Below, piece after piece: positions 33,110-44,754 of a DNA stretch of 44,754 bases. Under the pieces are notes generated by a model. That model searched no databases. It was not told the DNA's origin and saw only the letters and a program-made list of their open reading frames with translations. Location: NCBI RefSeq assembly GCF_003611695.1, contig NZ_RAWE01000064.1, forward strand, positions 1 to 44,754, written 5' to 3'. Origin of the DNA: Corallococcus carmarthensis. Its GTDB lineage: Bacteria; Myxococcota; Myxococcia; Myxococcales; Myxococcaceae. Each line of letters starts with the position of its first letter. The first letter of the stretch is position 1. Made by a program: the position numbers and the translations under genes.

Positions 33110-34957
33110 CTACTCGCGCAGCTTCACCACCGCCGCGGAGGGGCCTTCCAGGCGCACGAGGTTGCCGGTGAGCGGGGACGCCTCCACGGTGCCGCCGTAG
33201 CGCGGGTTCTCACTCCACGCGACGATGCCCGCGCTCGCGTGCGAGGGCAGCGCGTGCACCAGCGTGCCCCGGAGGTTCACGATGACGAGCAGCGTGTCCC
33301 CTTCCGCGCGGCGCTCCAGCACGAACGCGTCCGGCCCCAACGCACGCGCGTCGTGCGTGCCCTGCCGGCTGGTGAGTACGGGCTCCGTGGCGCGCAGGCG
33401 CAAGAGCTCCTTGTAGAGCGTGTGCACGCCCGCGTGCTGCGCGTTGTCCAGCGCGTCCCAGTCCAGCGTGGAGCGGGTGAAGGTGTCGCGGTCCTGCGGG
33501 TCGGGCACCTCCTCGCCCTTGAAGCGGGAGAAGCCAGAGAACTCCTTGCGGCGCCCCTCGGTGACGAGCTTGCCCAGCTCCGCGTTGTGGTCCGTGAAGT
33601 AGAGGAACGGCGTGCGCGCGTTCCACTCCTGGCCCATGAAGAGCAGCGGCGTGAAGGGCGACAGGAGCAGCAGCGTGCTCATGGCGCGGTAGGCGGCCGG
33701 GGACACGTCCTCCGACAGGCGGTTGCCGAAGGGCCGGTTGCCCACCTGGTCGTGGTTCTGGATGCAGTGGACGAAGTGCCACGGCCCCAGTCCCTTCGGG
33801 TCCGTGCCGCGCGCGTGGCCCAGGTTCTTGGACTTCTGGCCCGTGTAGAACCAGCCCTGACGCAGCGTCGTGGCCAGGTCCTCCGCGCTGCCGGTGTAGT
33901 CCTGGTAGTAGCCCTCGTGGTCGCCCGCGAAGGCGCGCCGCAGCTGGTGGTGCAGGTCATCCGCCCAGACGCCATCCAGGCCGTACCCGCCCTCGGAGGC
34001 AGGCGTGACCAGCTTGCGCTCGTTGCGCTCGTCCTCCGCGATGACGACGACGCGGCGGCCGGAAGCAGAAGCGTGGGCGCGCTCGACGATTTCGGCGAGC
34101 AGGTGCGGCTGGCCGTCATCCACGAGCGCGTGCGCGGCGTCCAGGCGCAGACCGTCCGCGTGGTAGTCGCGGATCCACATCTCCACGTTGGAGAGCACCA
34201 GCGAGCGCACGAAGCGGCTGCCCTCGCTGTCGTAGTTCACCGCGTCGCCCCAGGGCGTGTGGTGCTTGCCGGTGAAGTAGTGCGGCGAGTACGCGCGCAG
34301 GTAGTTCCCGTCCGGTCCGAAGTGGTTGTAGACGGCGTCGATGAGCACCGCGAGCCCGTGCGCGTGCGCCGCGTCGATGAGCTTGCGCAGCCCCCTGGGG
34401 CCGCCGTAGGTGGCCTGCGGCGCGAAGAGGTCCACGCCGTCGTAGCCCCAGTTGCGGGCGCCTGGGAAGCTGGCCACGGGCAACAGCTCCAGCGTGTTCA
34501 CGCCCAGCTCGCGCAGGTGGGCGAGCTTCGGGATGAACGCCTCGAAGGTGCCCTCCGGCGTGGCGGTGCCCACGTGCACCTCGTAGATGACCATCGCCTG
34601 GGGATCCGGCCCCTTCCAGACCGAGTCCGTCCAGCCGTGGTCGGAGCTGACCACCTCCGACGGGCCGTGCACGCCCTTCGGCTGCGAGCGCGACCACGGG
34701 TCGGGGAATGGATCCGCGCCGTCCACGCTGAGCTTGTAGCGAGCGCCCTCGCCCAGGTCCGGCAGCGCGCCGCCGAAGCAGCCGTCCGCTTCCGGGGTGA
34801 GCGGCAGCTTGCGCAGGACGCGGTCCTCCGCGTCGTACAGGACCACGTCCACGCCCTCGTGGCCCGGCGCCCAGACGCGCCAGCGCACCGTGGAACCACC
34901 CTCCACCCACGCACCCAACCGGGGCGCCTGGGACCGTGCTTCAGTCGATTGAGCCAT
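33110..34957 (-). CDS. treZ: Malto-oligosyltrehalose trehalohydrolase (TreZ)
   Basis: A 615-residue GH13 enzyme. An N-terminal beta-sandwich (residues about 14-110) precedes the (beta/alpha)8 barrel. TreZ-typical stretches include NWGYDGVDLFAPQATYGGP, DAVYNHFGPDGNYL and HHTPWGDAVNYD. The catalytic trio is D273 in GLRLDAAHAL, E308 in VVVIAEDERN and D403 in CIQNHDQVGNR. It releases trehalose from maltooligosyl-trehalose made by TreY, giving osmoprotection or spore reserves. GlgB is a relative, but length and motifs favour TreZ. No treY or glgX is in the window, so the pathway is split. ATG 34957 follows AGGGACA. Confidence 0.93.
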   Translation of the reverse strand: MAQSTEARSQAPRLGAWVEGGSTVRWRVWAPGHEGVDVVLYDAEDRVLRKLPLTPEADGCFGGALPDLGEGARYKLSVDGADPFPDPWSRSQPKGVHGPSEVVSSDHGWTDSVWKGPDPQAMVIYEVHVGTATPEGTFEAFIPKLAHLRELGVNTLELLPVASFPGARNWGYDGVDLFAPQATYGGPRGLRKLIDAAHAHGLAVLIDAVYNHFGPDGNYLRAYSPHYFTGKHHTPWGDAVNYDSEGSRFVRSLVLSNVEMWIRDYHADGLRLDAAHALVDDGQPHLLAEIVERAHASASGRRVVVIAEDERNERKLVTPASEGGYGLDGVWADDLHHQLRRAFAGDHEGYYQDYTGSAEDLATTLRQGWFYTGQKSKNLGHARGTDPKGLGPWHFVHCIQNHDQVGNRPFGNRLSEDVSPAAYRAMSTLLLLSPFTPLLFMGQEWNARTPFLYFTDHNAELGKLVTEGRRKEFSGFSRFKGEEVPDPQDRDTFTRSTLDWDALDNAQHAGVHTLYKELLRLRATEPVLTSRQGTHDARALGPDAFVLERRAEGDTLLVIVNLRGTLVHALPSHASAGIVAWSENPRYGGTVEASPLTGNLVRLEGPSAAVVKLRE

Positions 34958-35172
34958 GTCGTGTCCCTGTTAATGCGCCAACGGGGACACGGGGAGCACC
35001 CCTTGCGACACCGGGGCACCGCTGTTCACGGGCCGACCTCTGGGGGCTCACGAGTGCGGACCGGCGGACGGAGGGCCGCAAGCCCTGGGGCCGCGAGGAT
35101 GGCTTGTCGTGCCCGGGCACGTCCCGGATGATGGGGCGCCCCGCCGCGCCCGCCCTCCTGGAGCCCACCGCG

Positions 35173-36321
35173 ATGTCTCCCCGTTCCGGCGTCGAACCCT
35201 CCGCCTTCCCCGAAGGCCCGCCCATCCAGGAGCGCGTGGCCGCGCTGGAGGTGCTGTCGCCGAAGGACATCGACGCGCGCCTGGGCGACCTGGGCTACCG
35301 GGGCCAGCCCGAGGCCCGCCGTGCCGCTTCCGTGCTCGCCTACCGCCACCTGCGCCGCATCCGCCGGCTGTACCTGGAAGGGCTGGAGCCGGAGCCCGGC
35401 ACCCGCGAGAACGCCCTCTTCCTGGGCCCCACCGGCTCCGGCAAGACGTTCCTCGTGGAGCTGATGTTCCGCGAAATCCTGGGCGTGCCCACCGTGCTCG
35501 CGGACGCCACCCAGTTCTCCGAAACGGGCTACGTGGGTGACGACGTCAGCACCCTCTTGTCCCGCCTCTATGAAGCCGCGGAGCGCGACGCGGAGTGGGC
35601 CTCCTGCGGCGTCATCTGCATGGACGAGTTCGACAAGCTCGCCACCAGCCGCTCCGACAGCCGCTTCTCCGGCCAGCAGACCACCAAGGACGTGAGCGGC
35701 TTCGGCGTGCAGCGCAGCCTGCTGCACCTGCTGTCCGCGGCCCAGGCCACCTTCCCGCCGGACTTCGGCTTCACCAGCCGGATCCGCTCCGAATCCCTGG
35801 ACATGGGCTGCGTCACCTTCATCGCCTGCGGCGCCTTCAGCGGCTTCCGGGGCACGGCGGAGACCATGTCCCACGTGGAGCGCGTGGGCTTTGGCCGCGA
35901 GCCCGGCAAGGGCGGCCAGAAGGACCTGGAGTCCATCGCCACGCGCATCACCGAGGAGCACCTGGAGAACACCACCGCGTTCTCCCGCTACGGCTTCATC
36001 CCGGAGCTCATTGGCCGCTTCAACCGGCTGGTGTCCTTCGCCCCGCTGGACGCGGCCACGCTGGGGGACATCCTCCAGGACAACGTGCTGCGCACCTGGG
36101 AGCGCGAGTTCGCCCACGAAGGACTCCAGCTCACCGTGGACCCCGCCGTGCGCGAGTGGATCGTCGCCCGGGCCATCAAGCGCGAGACGGGCGCCCGCGG
36201 CCTGCGCACCGCCCTGGCCCCCGTGCTGGAGCAGGCGGCCTACGAGCACTTCGGCCATGGGAAGGCCGCCACGGTGCGCCTGGTGCTGAAGGACGACGCC
36301 GTGCACGCCCTGCGCGACTGA
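35173..36321 (+). CDS. ClpX-like AAA+ ATPase lacking the zinc-binding domain
   Basis: A 382-residue ATPase with Walker A GPTGSGKT (85-92), the ClpX-type FSETGYVGDDV strand, Walker B GVICMDEFDKLA, and the arginine-finger region YGFIPELIGRFNRLVSFAPL followed by the C-terminal domain (AIKRETGARGLRTAL). The large domain resembles ClpX, but the N-terminal Cys4 zinc finger is absent and replaced by a helical segment (EARRAASVLAYRHLRRIRRL), and I see no IGF-type loop for ClpP docking. An insert ARSDSRFSGQQTTKDVSGFG-like stretch (SRSDSRFSGQQTTKDVSGFG) lies after Walker B. It may act as an unfoldase without ClpP. Earlier in-frame starts (35128, 35131) are possible. No clp or lon gene is adjacent. Confidence 0.85.
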   Translation: MSPRSGVEPSAFPEGPPIQERVAALEVLSPKDIDARLGDLGYRGQPEARRAASVLAYRHLRRIRRLYLEGLEPEPGTRENALFLGPTGSGKTFLVELMFREILGVPTVLADATQFSETGYVGDDVSTLLSRLYEAAERDAEWASCGVICMDEFDKLATSRSDSRFSGQQTTKDVSGFGVQRSLLHLLSAAQATFPPDFGFTSRIRSESLDMGCVTFIACGAFSGFRGTAETMSHVERVGFGREPGKGGQKDLESIATRITEEHLENTTAFSRYGFIPELIGRFNRLVSFAPLDAATLGDILQDNVLRTWEREFAHEGLQLTVDPAVREWIVARAIKRETGARGLRTALAPVLEQAAYEHFGHGKAATVRLVLKDDAVHALRD

Positions 36322-36340
36322 CGTGAGGGCAGCCGACGTG

Positions 36341-36367
36341 CCGGGGCCCGGTCCGCGGGGTCCCCGG
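36341..36367 (+). terminator. Possible terminator after the ClpX-like gene
   Basis: CCGGGG (36341-36346) pairs with CCCCGG (36362-36367) across a 15-nt GC-rich loop, 19 nt after the stop codon. The stem is short, so the call is tentative. Confidence 0.35.
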
Positions 36368-36452
36368 AGCGTCGTTCAGCCGGGCCCGTCCTTCACCCGC
36401 GAGTCAGACGCCTTACGGTTGAGGCACACGACAGGCGCATGGAGGCGGCCCC

Positions 36453-36830
36453 ATGGCACACATCACCGATCAAATCCCACGCGAGCAGTGGAAGAGTTAC
36501 CTCGCGGGCATCACCAAGCAGGACGTCACCCAGTGGGTGCGCGTGGAATCCATCGACGCGGACTCGGGCGACCAACCCCTCGCGGACCGCCTGCCCCTGG
36601 TGGACATCACCCTGGAGACCAAGGGCAGCGACTCCGGCGCGGTGCAGATCATCGTGGGTCGCGACGACGAGCGCATCACCCACCGCATCCTCGAACCGGA
36701 CCACCTCTACGCGGAGCGGGACGGACAGACGGGCGCGCTGGAGTGCCTGGAGATTGGCGAGCGCGGCGGCAAGACGCTCATCTTCTTCGAGCGCCCCAGC
36801 GAGGGCGAGGAGGTCTCCGCCCGCTTCTAG
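36453..36830 (+). CDS. DUF5335 family protein
   Basis: A 125-residue protein. The pattern IPREQWKSYLAG followed by TQWVRVESIDADSGDQPLAD, LPLVDITLE and HRILEPDHLYAERD fits the small beta-rich DUF5335 family. Function is unknown. ATG 36453 follows GGAGGCGG. It is separated from the ClpX-like gene by 131 bp and converges on the M57 protease gene. Confidence 0.8.
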   Translation: MAHITDQIPREQWKSYLAGITKQDVTQWVRVESIDADSGDQPLADRLPLVDITLETKGSDSGAVQIIVGRDDERITHRILEPDHLYAERDGQTGALECLEIGERGGKTLIFFERPSEGEEVSARF

Positions 36831-36857
36831 CGTCCGCGAGCCTTCTGGAAACGGCAC

Positions 36858-36895
36858 GGGGCCAGCGGGAGCGTGAAGACGCTCCCACCAGCCCC
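36858..36895. terminator. Strong bidirectional terminator
   Basis: GGGAGCGT-GAAG-ACGCTCCC (36867-36886) is a perfect 8-bp stem with a tetraloop. An outer GGGGC (36858-36862) / GCCCC (36891-36895) pair extends it. It lies in the 90-bp gap between converging stops of the DUF5335 and M57 genes. Confidence 0.75.
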
Positions 36896-36920
36896 TGCCC
36901 CCTCAAGGTTGACGCTCAGC

Positions 36921-37736
36921 TCACGGGTACAGCGCGCGGGCGCCCTGCTTGTCCAGGGTGGTCAGCACGAGGTCGCCGGTCTGGGTGCCGTTGCACTGCG
37001 GGTAGTGCATGACGGACGAGCGGTCGTAGGTGGTGGTCAGCGCGCGCCACTGGCTGTCCTCGTAGCAGCCGCTCGCGGTGGAGCGGGTGTGCTCGTGACG
37101 GAAGCCCAGCGTGTGGCCCAGCTCGTGGCGCAGCACGCCCGTGAGCGTCCAGGCGCCGAGGCTGCCGAAGGCGCTGCTGTCCACCAGCACGTTGCGGCCG
37201 GAGCGGGCGGAGTTCGGGAAGAACGCGCGCGCCACGTAGGACTGGCCGCTCACCGGGCGGATGTCGAACAGCACGCCCGTCTGGGACGCGGTGCAGGACG
37301 CGTCGTACTGGGACAGGTAGGTGAAGTTGACGCTCGCGGTGGCCTCCCAGGCCGCCGTCGCGCTCGCCATCGCGTTCACCATCTTCGTCTTGTTCGTGCC
37401 GAAGTTGTTGCTGATGCAGTAGGTCAGGTTCAGCTTCTGCGTGGCGCTCCACTTGATGTCGCCGCCGATGTAGTACACGGCCAGGCCGTCCTGCGACTTG
37501 CCCAGCTGGGACTCGACGACGTTGTGGAAGTAGGCCGCCAGCTCCTCTTCGGACTCCAGCGCCTCGTCACCGTTGACGATGATCTTCCCGCCCTCCCACG
37601 GCTCACGGTAGGCCTGGGCCTTGAACTCCTCCCACGTGGGCTTCACCTCGGACTCCGGGGCGGACTCGGGACCACCGCACGCGGAACCGAGCAGCGAAAG
37701 ACCGGCCAGCATCGCAACAGAGCGGAACTTGAGCAT
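36921..37736 (-). CDS. M57-type zinc metalloprotease, exported (probable lipoprotein)
   Basis: A 271-residue protein. The hydrophobic N-terminus ends in LLGSACGG with C20 as a possible, slightly atypical lipobox. The catalytic motif is HELGHTLGFRHEH (H204, E205, H208, H214), the HExxHxxGxxH of metzincins, and the Met-turn is SSVMHYPQC. The block before it (TGVLRHELGH) fits the M57 myxobacterial peptidase family, which acts outside the cell. Four cysteines beyond the signal may form disulfides. It shares a terminator with DUF5335. Confidence 0.9.
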   Translation of the reverse strand: MLKFRSVAMLAGLSLLGSACGGPESAPESEVKPTWEEFKAQAYREPWEGGKIIVNGDEALESEEELAAYFHNVVESQLGKSQDGLAVYYIGGDIKWSATQKLNLTYCISNNFGTNKTKMVNAMASATAAWEATASVNFTYLSQYDASCTASQTGVLFDIRPVSGQSYVARAFFPNSARSGRNVLVDSSAFGSLGAWTLTGVLRHELGHTLGFRHEHTRSTASGCYEDSQWRALTTTYDRSSVMHYPQCNGTQTGDLVLTTLDKQGARALYP

Positions 37737-38053
37737 CGGGGGACTCTTCCTGTGTTCTTCGAGGGATGCGCGGCCACCGCCTGGCCTTCCCGCCAGTCGC
37801 TGTCAGCCGCGCGCCGGGCCATTCAGCAACTGCCGGGCCAACGGCGCTCCCCAGGAGAAAAACAGGAAACGCGAGGATAGCTGGAGCGCTCCCGCACCAG
37901 CCCTCCCCGCGTCAACCGTCACTTCACGTGACACGGCCCCAGGTAAATACCTGGAAATGCAAAGGTTTCACCTGGGGCCTCTCCATGTCTGAGAAAGAGA
38001 CAGCAAGGTGTCCTGATTCCGGTCAGGTCCTCGCCGGATTTTCCACGGAATTC
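37737..38053. other. Intergenic region between the M57 protease and the MBL gene
   Basis: About 317 bp. It should hold the protease promoter on the left and the end of the MBL transcript on the right. No ORF is supported. It contains the overlapping inverted repeats at 37935-37979 described separately. Confidence 0.4.
37935..37979. promoter_or_regulatory. Overlapping, mutually exclusive hairpins
   Basis: GGCCCCAGGT (37935-37944) is the exact reverse complement of ACCTGGGGCC (37970-37979). A third half-site, ACCTGG (37949-37954), also pairs with CCAGGT (37939-37944). The left arm can therefore form either a short AAAT-loop hairpin or a long one. It may be the terminator of the MBL gene, a protein-binding site, or a switch. 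Confidence 0.5.
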
Positions 38054-39448
38054 CTAGAGGATGGCGCGGCGCATCTTCCAATAGGTCTCCTTGGCCATGC
38101 GGAAGGCGTTGGAGTTGGGGGGCAGCAGGGTGCGCAGCAGCTCCGCGGACTGAATCTGGAGGGGGCGCACGCAGTGGGCATCCAGCTGGTGGCGCAGGTA
38201 GCCCACCATGTCGCGGCTCTTGTACTCGTTGAAGTAGTTGCGCAGCTGCGCCTCCGTGCGGGCATGGCCGTTGTCCGCGTACTTGGCCACGTAGGGGCTG
38301 AAGTCCGGGTAGAGGCTGCCCTTGCCGAAGCCACCGTGCACGGTGGTCTTCATGAAGTTGCCGATGAGCAGGTCGTCGAACACCTGGTACTTCACGGCGG
38401 TCATCAGCGAGTTGCGGGGCGCCTCGAAGGTGATGCCCTTGTGGAAGCGGCGCTTGTTGAACTCGATGACGTGTTCCTGGCCGCCCACGCGGAAGCGCAG
38501 GAAGTCCATCACCGTGCCCAGGTGCTCGACGGCGCGGAAGTACTGCTCCAGCTGCTTCACCTCGTCCGCCTCCAGGCGCTCGCTCCAGTCGTCCCCGTAC
38601 TCCTTGGGGTCCACCGGCTTGAGGAGGCGCTCCCTGGGGTTGATGGAGACGGAGGAGTCGTTGGTGAAGTCGTGGCGCAGGAAGGCCGGGAGCATCTCGC
38701 AGGAGTTGGAGGCGAAGCCCCGCGCGTAGTCCGGCAGCGTGGTGGTGTACTCGGAGCACCAGACGCTGTCGGCGCGCTGGTACTTGTGCATGGAGCTGAA
38801 GGGGACGAAGTAGCGGACGCCGTACGTCTCCGCCATGCGCGCGATGGTCTGTCCCACGGGCGTCTTCGCCGCCGCGTACGGGAGGATGCGGTTCCCGTCC
38901 TCGGTGAAGAAGTTCATCATGTCCGCGTCGCCGTAGCCGGACAGGGCCAGCAGGTACGTCTCGCTGTACTCCTTGATGACCCGGCGCACGAAGCGGCCCT
39001 GGCCGCGGTCACCGGCGTCGTTGAGGTTGACGATGAGCCGGCCGCCCACCTCCACCAGCAGCACCGCGTCCTGGTTCACGTCCGGCAGGCACAGCACGCG
39101 GATGCGCGGTGACAGCCGCGTCCACTCGCGGTCCGCCAGCACCTGGACGCGGAAGCCCGCCTCGCGCAGGTCGTCGCGCATGCGGTGGCCCACGTGGTTG
39201 GGGATGAGCAGGGTGCGCGTGCGCAGCTTCTCCAGCGACGCCATGCTCAGGTGGTCCGGGTGGCCGTGCGACAGCCACACGTAGGGGCAGTCCAGGATGG
39301 CCTGGCGTTGCGCGTCCGGAATCTCGTGGGACAGCGTCCAGCTGCCGAAGTACGCGTCTCCGTCCGTCCACGGATCCGTCACCAGCACTGGCCCGTTGTC
39401 GTGGCAGATGAGTGTGGCGTTGCCAATCGTTTCGAATCCCAGCTCCAT
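38054..39448 (-). CDS. Metallo-beta-lactamase-fold hydrolase
   Basis: A 464-residue cytoplasmic protein. The MBL fold begins at MELGFETIGNATLICHDNGP, with the metal motif SHGHPDHLS (H61, H63, D65, H66) and a later acidic VNLNDAGDRG. A C-terminal region of about 200 residues (for example RAVEHLGTVMDFLRFRVGGQ) has no family I recognise; the N-terminal fold resembles UlaG/NAPE-PLD-type phosphoesterases. The substrate is unknown. ATG 39448 follows AGGGGGC and replaces a longer, unconserved in-frame start at 39541. Confidence 0.85.
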   Translation of the reverse strand: MELGFETIGNATLICHDNGPVLVTDPWTDGDAYFGSWTLSHEIPDAQRQAILDCPYVWLSHGHPDHLSMASLEKLRTRTLLIPNHVGHRMRDDLREAGFRVQVLADREWTRLSPRIRVLCLPDVNQDAVLLVEVGGRLIVNLNDAGDRGQGRFVRRVIKEYSETYLLALSGYGDADMMNFFTEDGNRILPYAAAKTPVGQTIARMAETYGVRYFVPFSSMHKYQRADSVWCSEYTTTLPDYARGFASNSCEMLPAFLRHDFTNDSSVSINPRERLLKPVDPKEYGDDWSERLEADEVKQLEQYFRAVEHLGTVMDFLRFRVGGQEHVIEFNKRRFHKGITFEAPRNSLMTAVKYQVFDDLLIGNFMKTTVHGGFGKGSLYPDFSPYVAKYADNGHARTEAQLRNYFNEYKSRDMVGYLRHQLDAHCVRPLQIQSAELLRTLLPPNSNAFRMAKETYWKMRRAIL

Positions 39449-39805
39449 CTTGCGCGCCCCCTTGAACCCCCACGCCGCTCCGATTGCGCGTGTGGTTGAG
39501 AAGGTGGCACCCGGACTTCTGCCTACAAGCTTGGGAAACAAGCTTCACGCCCGGCCGCCCGCCCTCCGCGCCTGCGGCCCAGGAAAGGGATTTCCCTTGT
39601 CAGGCGGTTCGCGGCGGGCGGCACGTCCCACGCCGGGGCCTTGCAGAGGAAGGAGATGCCCACGCCGGGCCGGCCATGGGGGTGCACGGCGCGGCGAGGA
39701 GCCACGCTGACACCGGGCGTCGCAGCCAGGAGCACGGAGCGCCCCTCTGGACCTTGATCCACCGGTCCCTGCCCGCCGTGAGACACGCGGCCAGGGAGGC
39801 CGCTG
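39449..39805. other. Gene-free stretch between the MBL gene and the topoisomerase-RecQ gene
   Basis: About 357 bp, upstream of the MBL gene and downstream of the fusion gene. ACAAGCTT occurs twice (39525-39532 and 39538-39545), and the interval also forms AAGCTTG-GGAAA-CAAGCTT, so it is both a direct and an inverted repeat: an operator-like element about 77 bp before the MBL start. No ORF or RNA is supported. Confidence 0.45.
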
Positions 39806-44743
<4,938 letters not shown>

Positions 44744-44754
44744 GGCCTGTCCCC

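Noticed and set aside
29694..33200. A 1168-codon plus-strand frame
   Set aside because: It is antisense to the VOC, M20 and discoidin genes, is R/H/A-rich and has no motifs. GC-rich codons leave this frame open by chance.

Overview
The window is high-GC DNA with strong G/C preference at third codon positions. It carries a DUF2378 gene (a paralogous family typical of Myxococcus relatives), a Ser/Thr kinase with a PEGA domain, MopE-type metal-binding repeats, DUF5335, and many secreted or lipoprotein genes. This points to a myxobacterium, probably Myxococcaceae (Myxococcus/Corallococcus-like). No tRNA, rRNA, CRISPR array, transposase or integrase was seen.

Layout. (1) 0.1-5.8 kb: an ArsC/low-molecular-weight phosphatase, a TerC-family membrane protein whose N-terminus looks deleted, a membrane-anchored protein of unknown function, a soluble multi-PAS histidine kinase with an RsbRD-like N-terminus, and an unknown protein preceded by a possible translationally coupled mini-ORF. 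(2) 5.8-10.2 kb, minus strand: a tight three-gene cassette encoding an outer-membrane barrel with a putative helix-hairpin-helix (HhH) segment, a lipoprotein with three lamin-tail domains, and a staphylococcal-nuclease-type lipoprotein. Together they suggest a cell-surface DNA-handling system. (3) 10.3-12.9 kb: an esterase, a DUF2378 protein and an ATP-grasp enzyme.

(4) 13.0-24.0 kb is accessory DNA. A MopE-like secreted protein is followed by a 2343-residue SpvB/TcdB/RHS lipoprotein ending in a PIN-like nuclease domain, then 4 bp later by a small DUF3349-like gene, the likely immunity gene. The block is bracketed by two same-strand 63-bp direct repeats (60/63 identical). The first repeat is the 3' end of a HEAT-like gene that carries an in-frame stop. 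Beyond the second repeat lie three small ORFs of unknown function and a 37-codon 5' stub of an AAA ATPase. (5) 24-34.9 kb is mostly core: EttA, a two-gene ABC exporter, a PEGA-tailed Ser/Thr kinase, a VOC protein, an M20 peptidase, a discoidin-domain secreted protein and TreZ. (6) 35.2-44.7 kb: a ClpX-like AAA+ ATPase without a zinc domain, DUF5335, an M57-type metalloprotease, a metallo-beta-lactamase-fold protein, and a 1645-residue polypeptide that joins a type IA topoisomerase III to a RecQ helicase with an HRDC domain.

The strongest candidates for undescribed biology are the topoisomerase III-RecQ-HRDC single-chain fusion, the HhH barrel/triple lamin-tail/nuclease operon, and the repeat-flanked RHS-PIN toxin with its neighbouring immunity candidate. 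All functional statements come from reading motifs; no database search was run.
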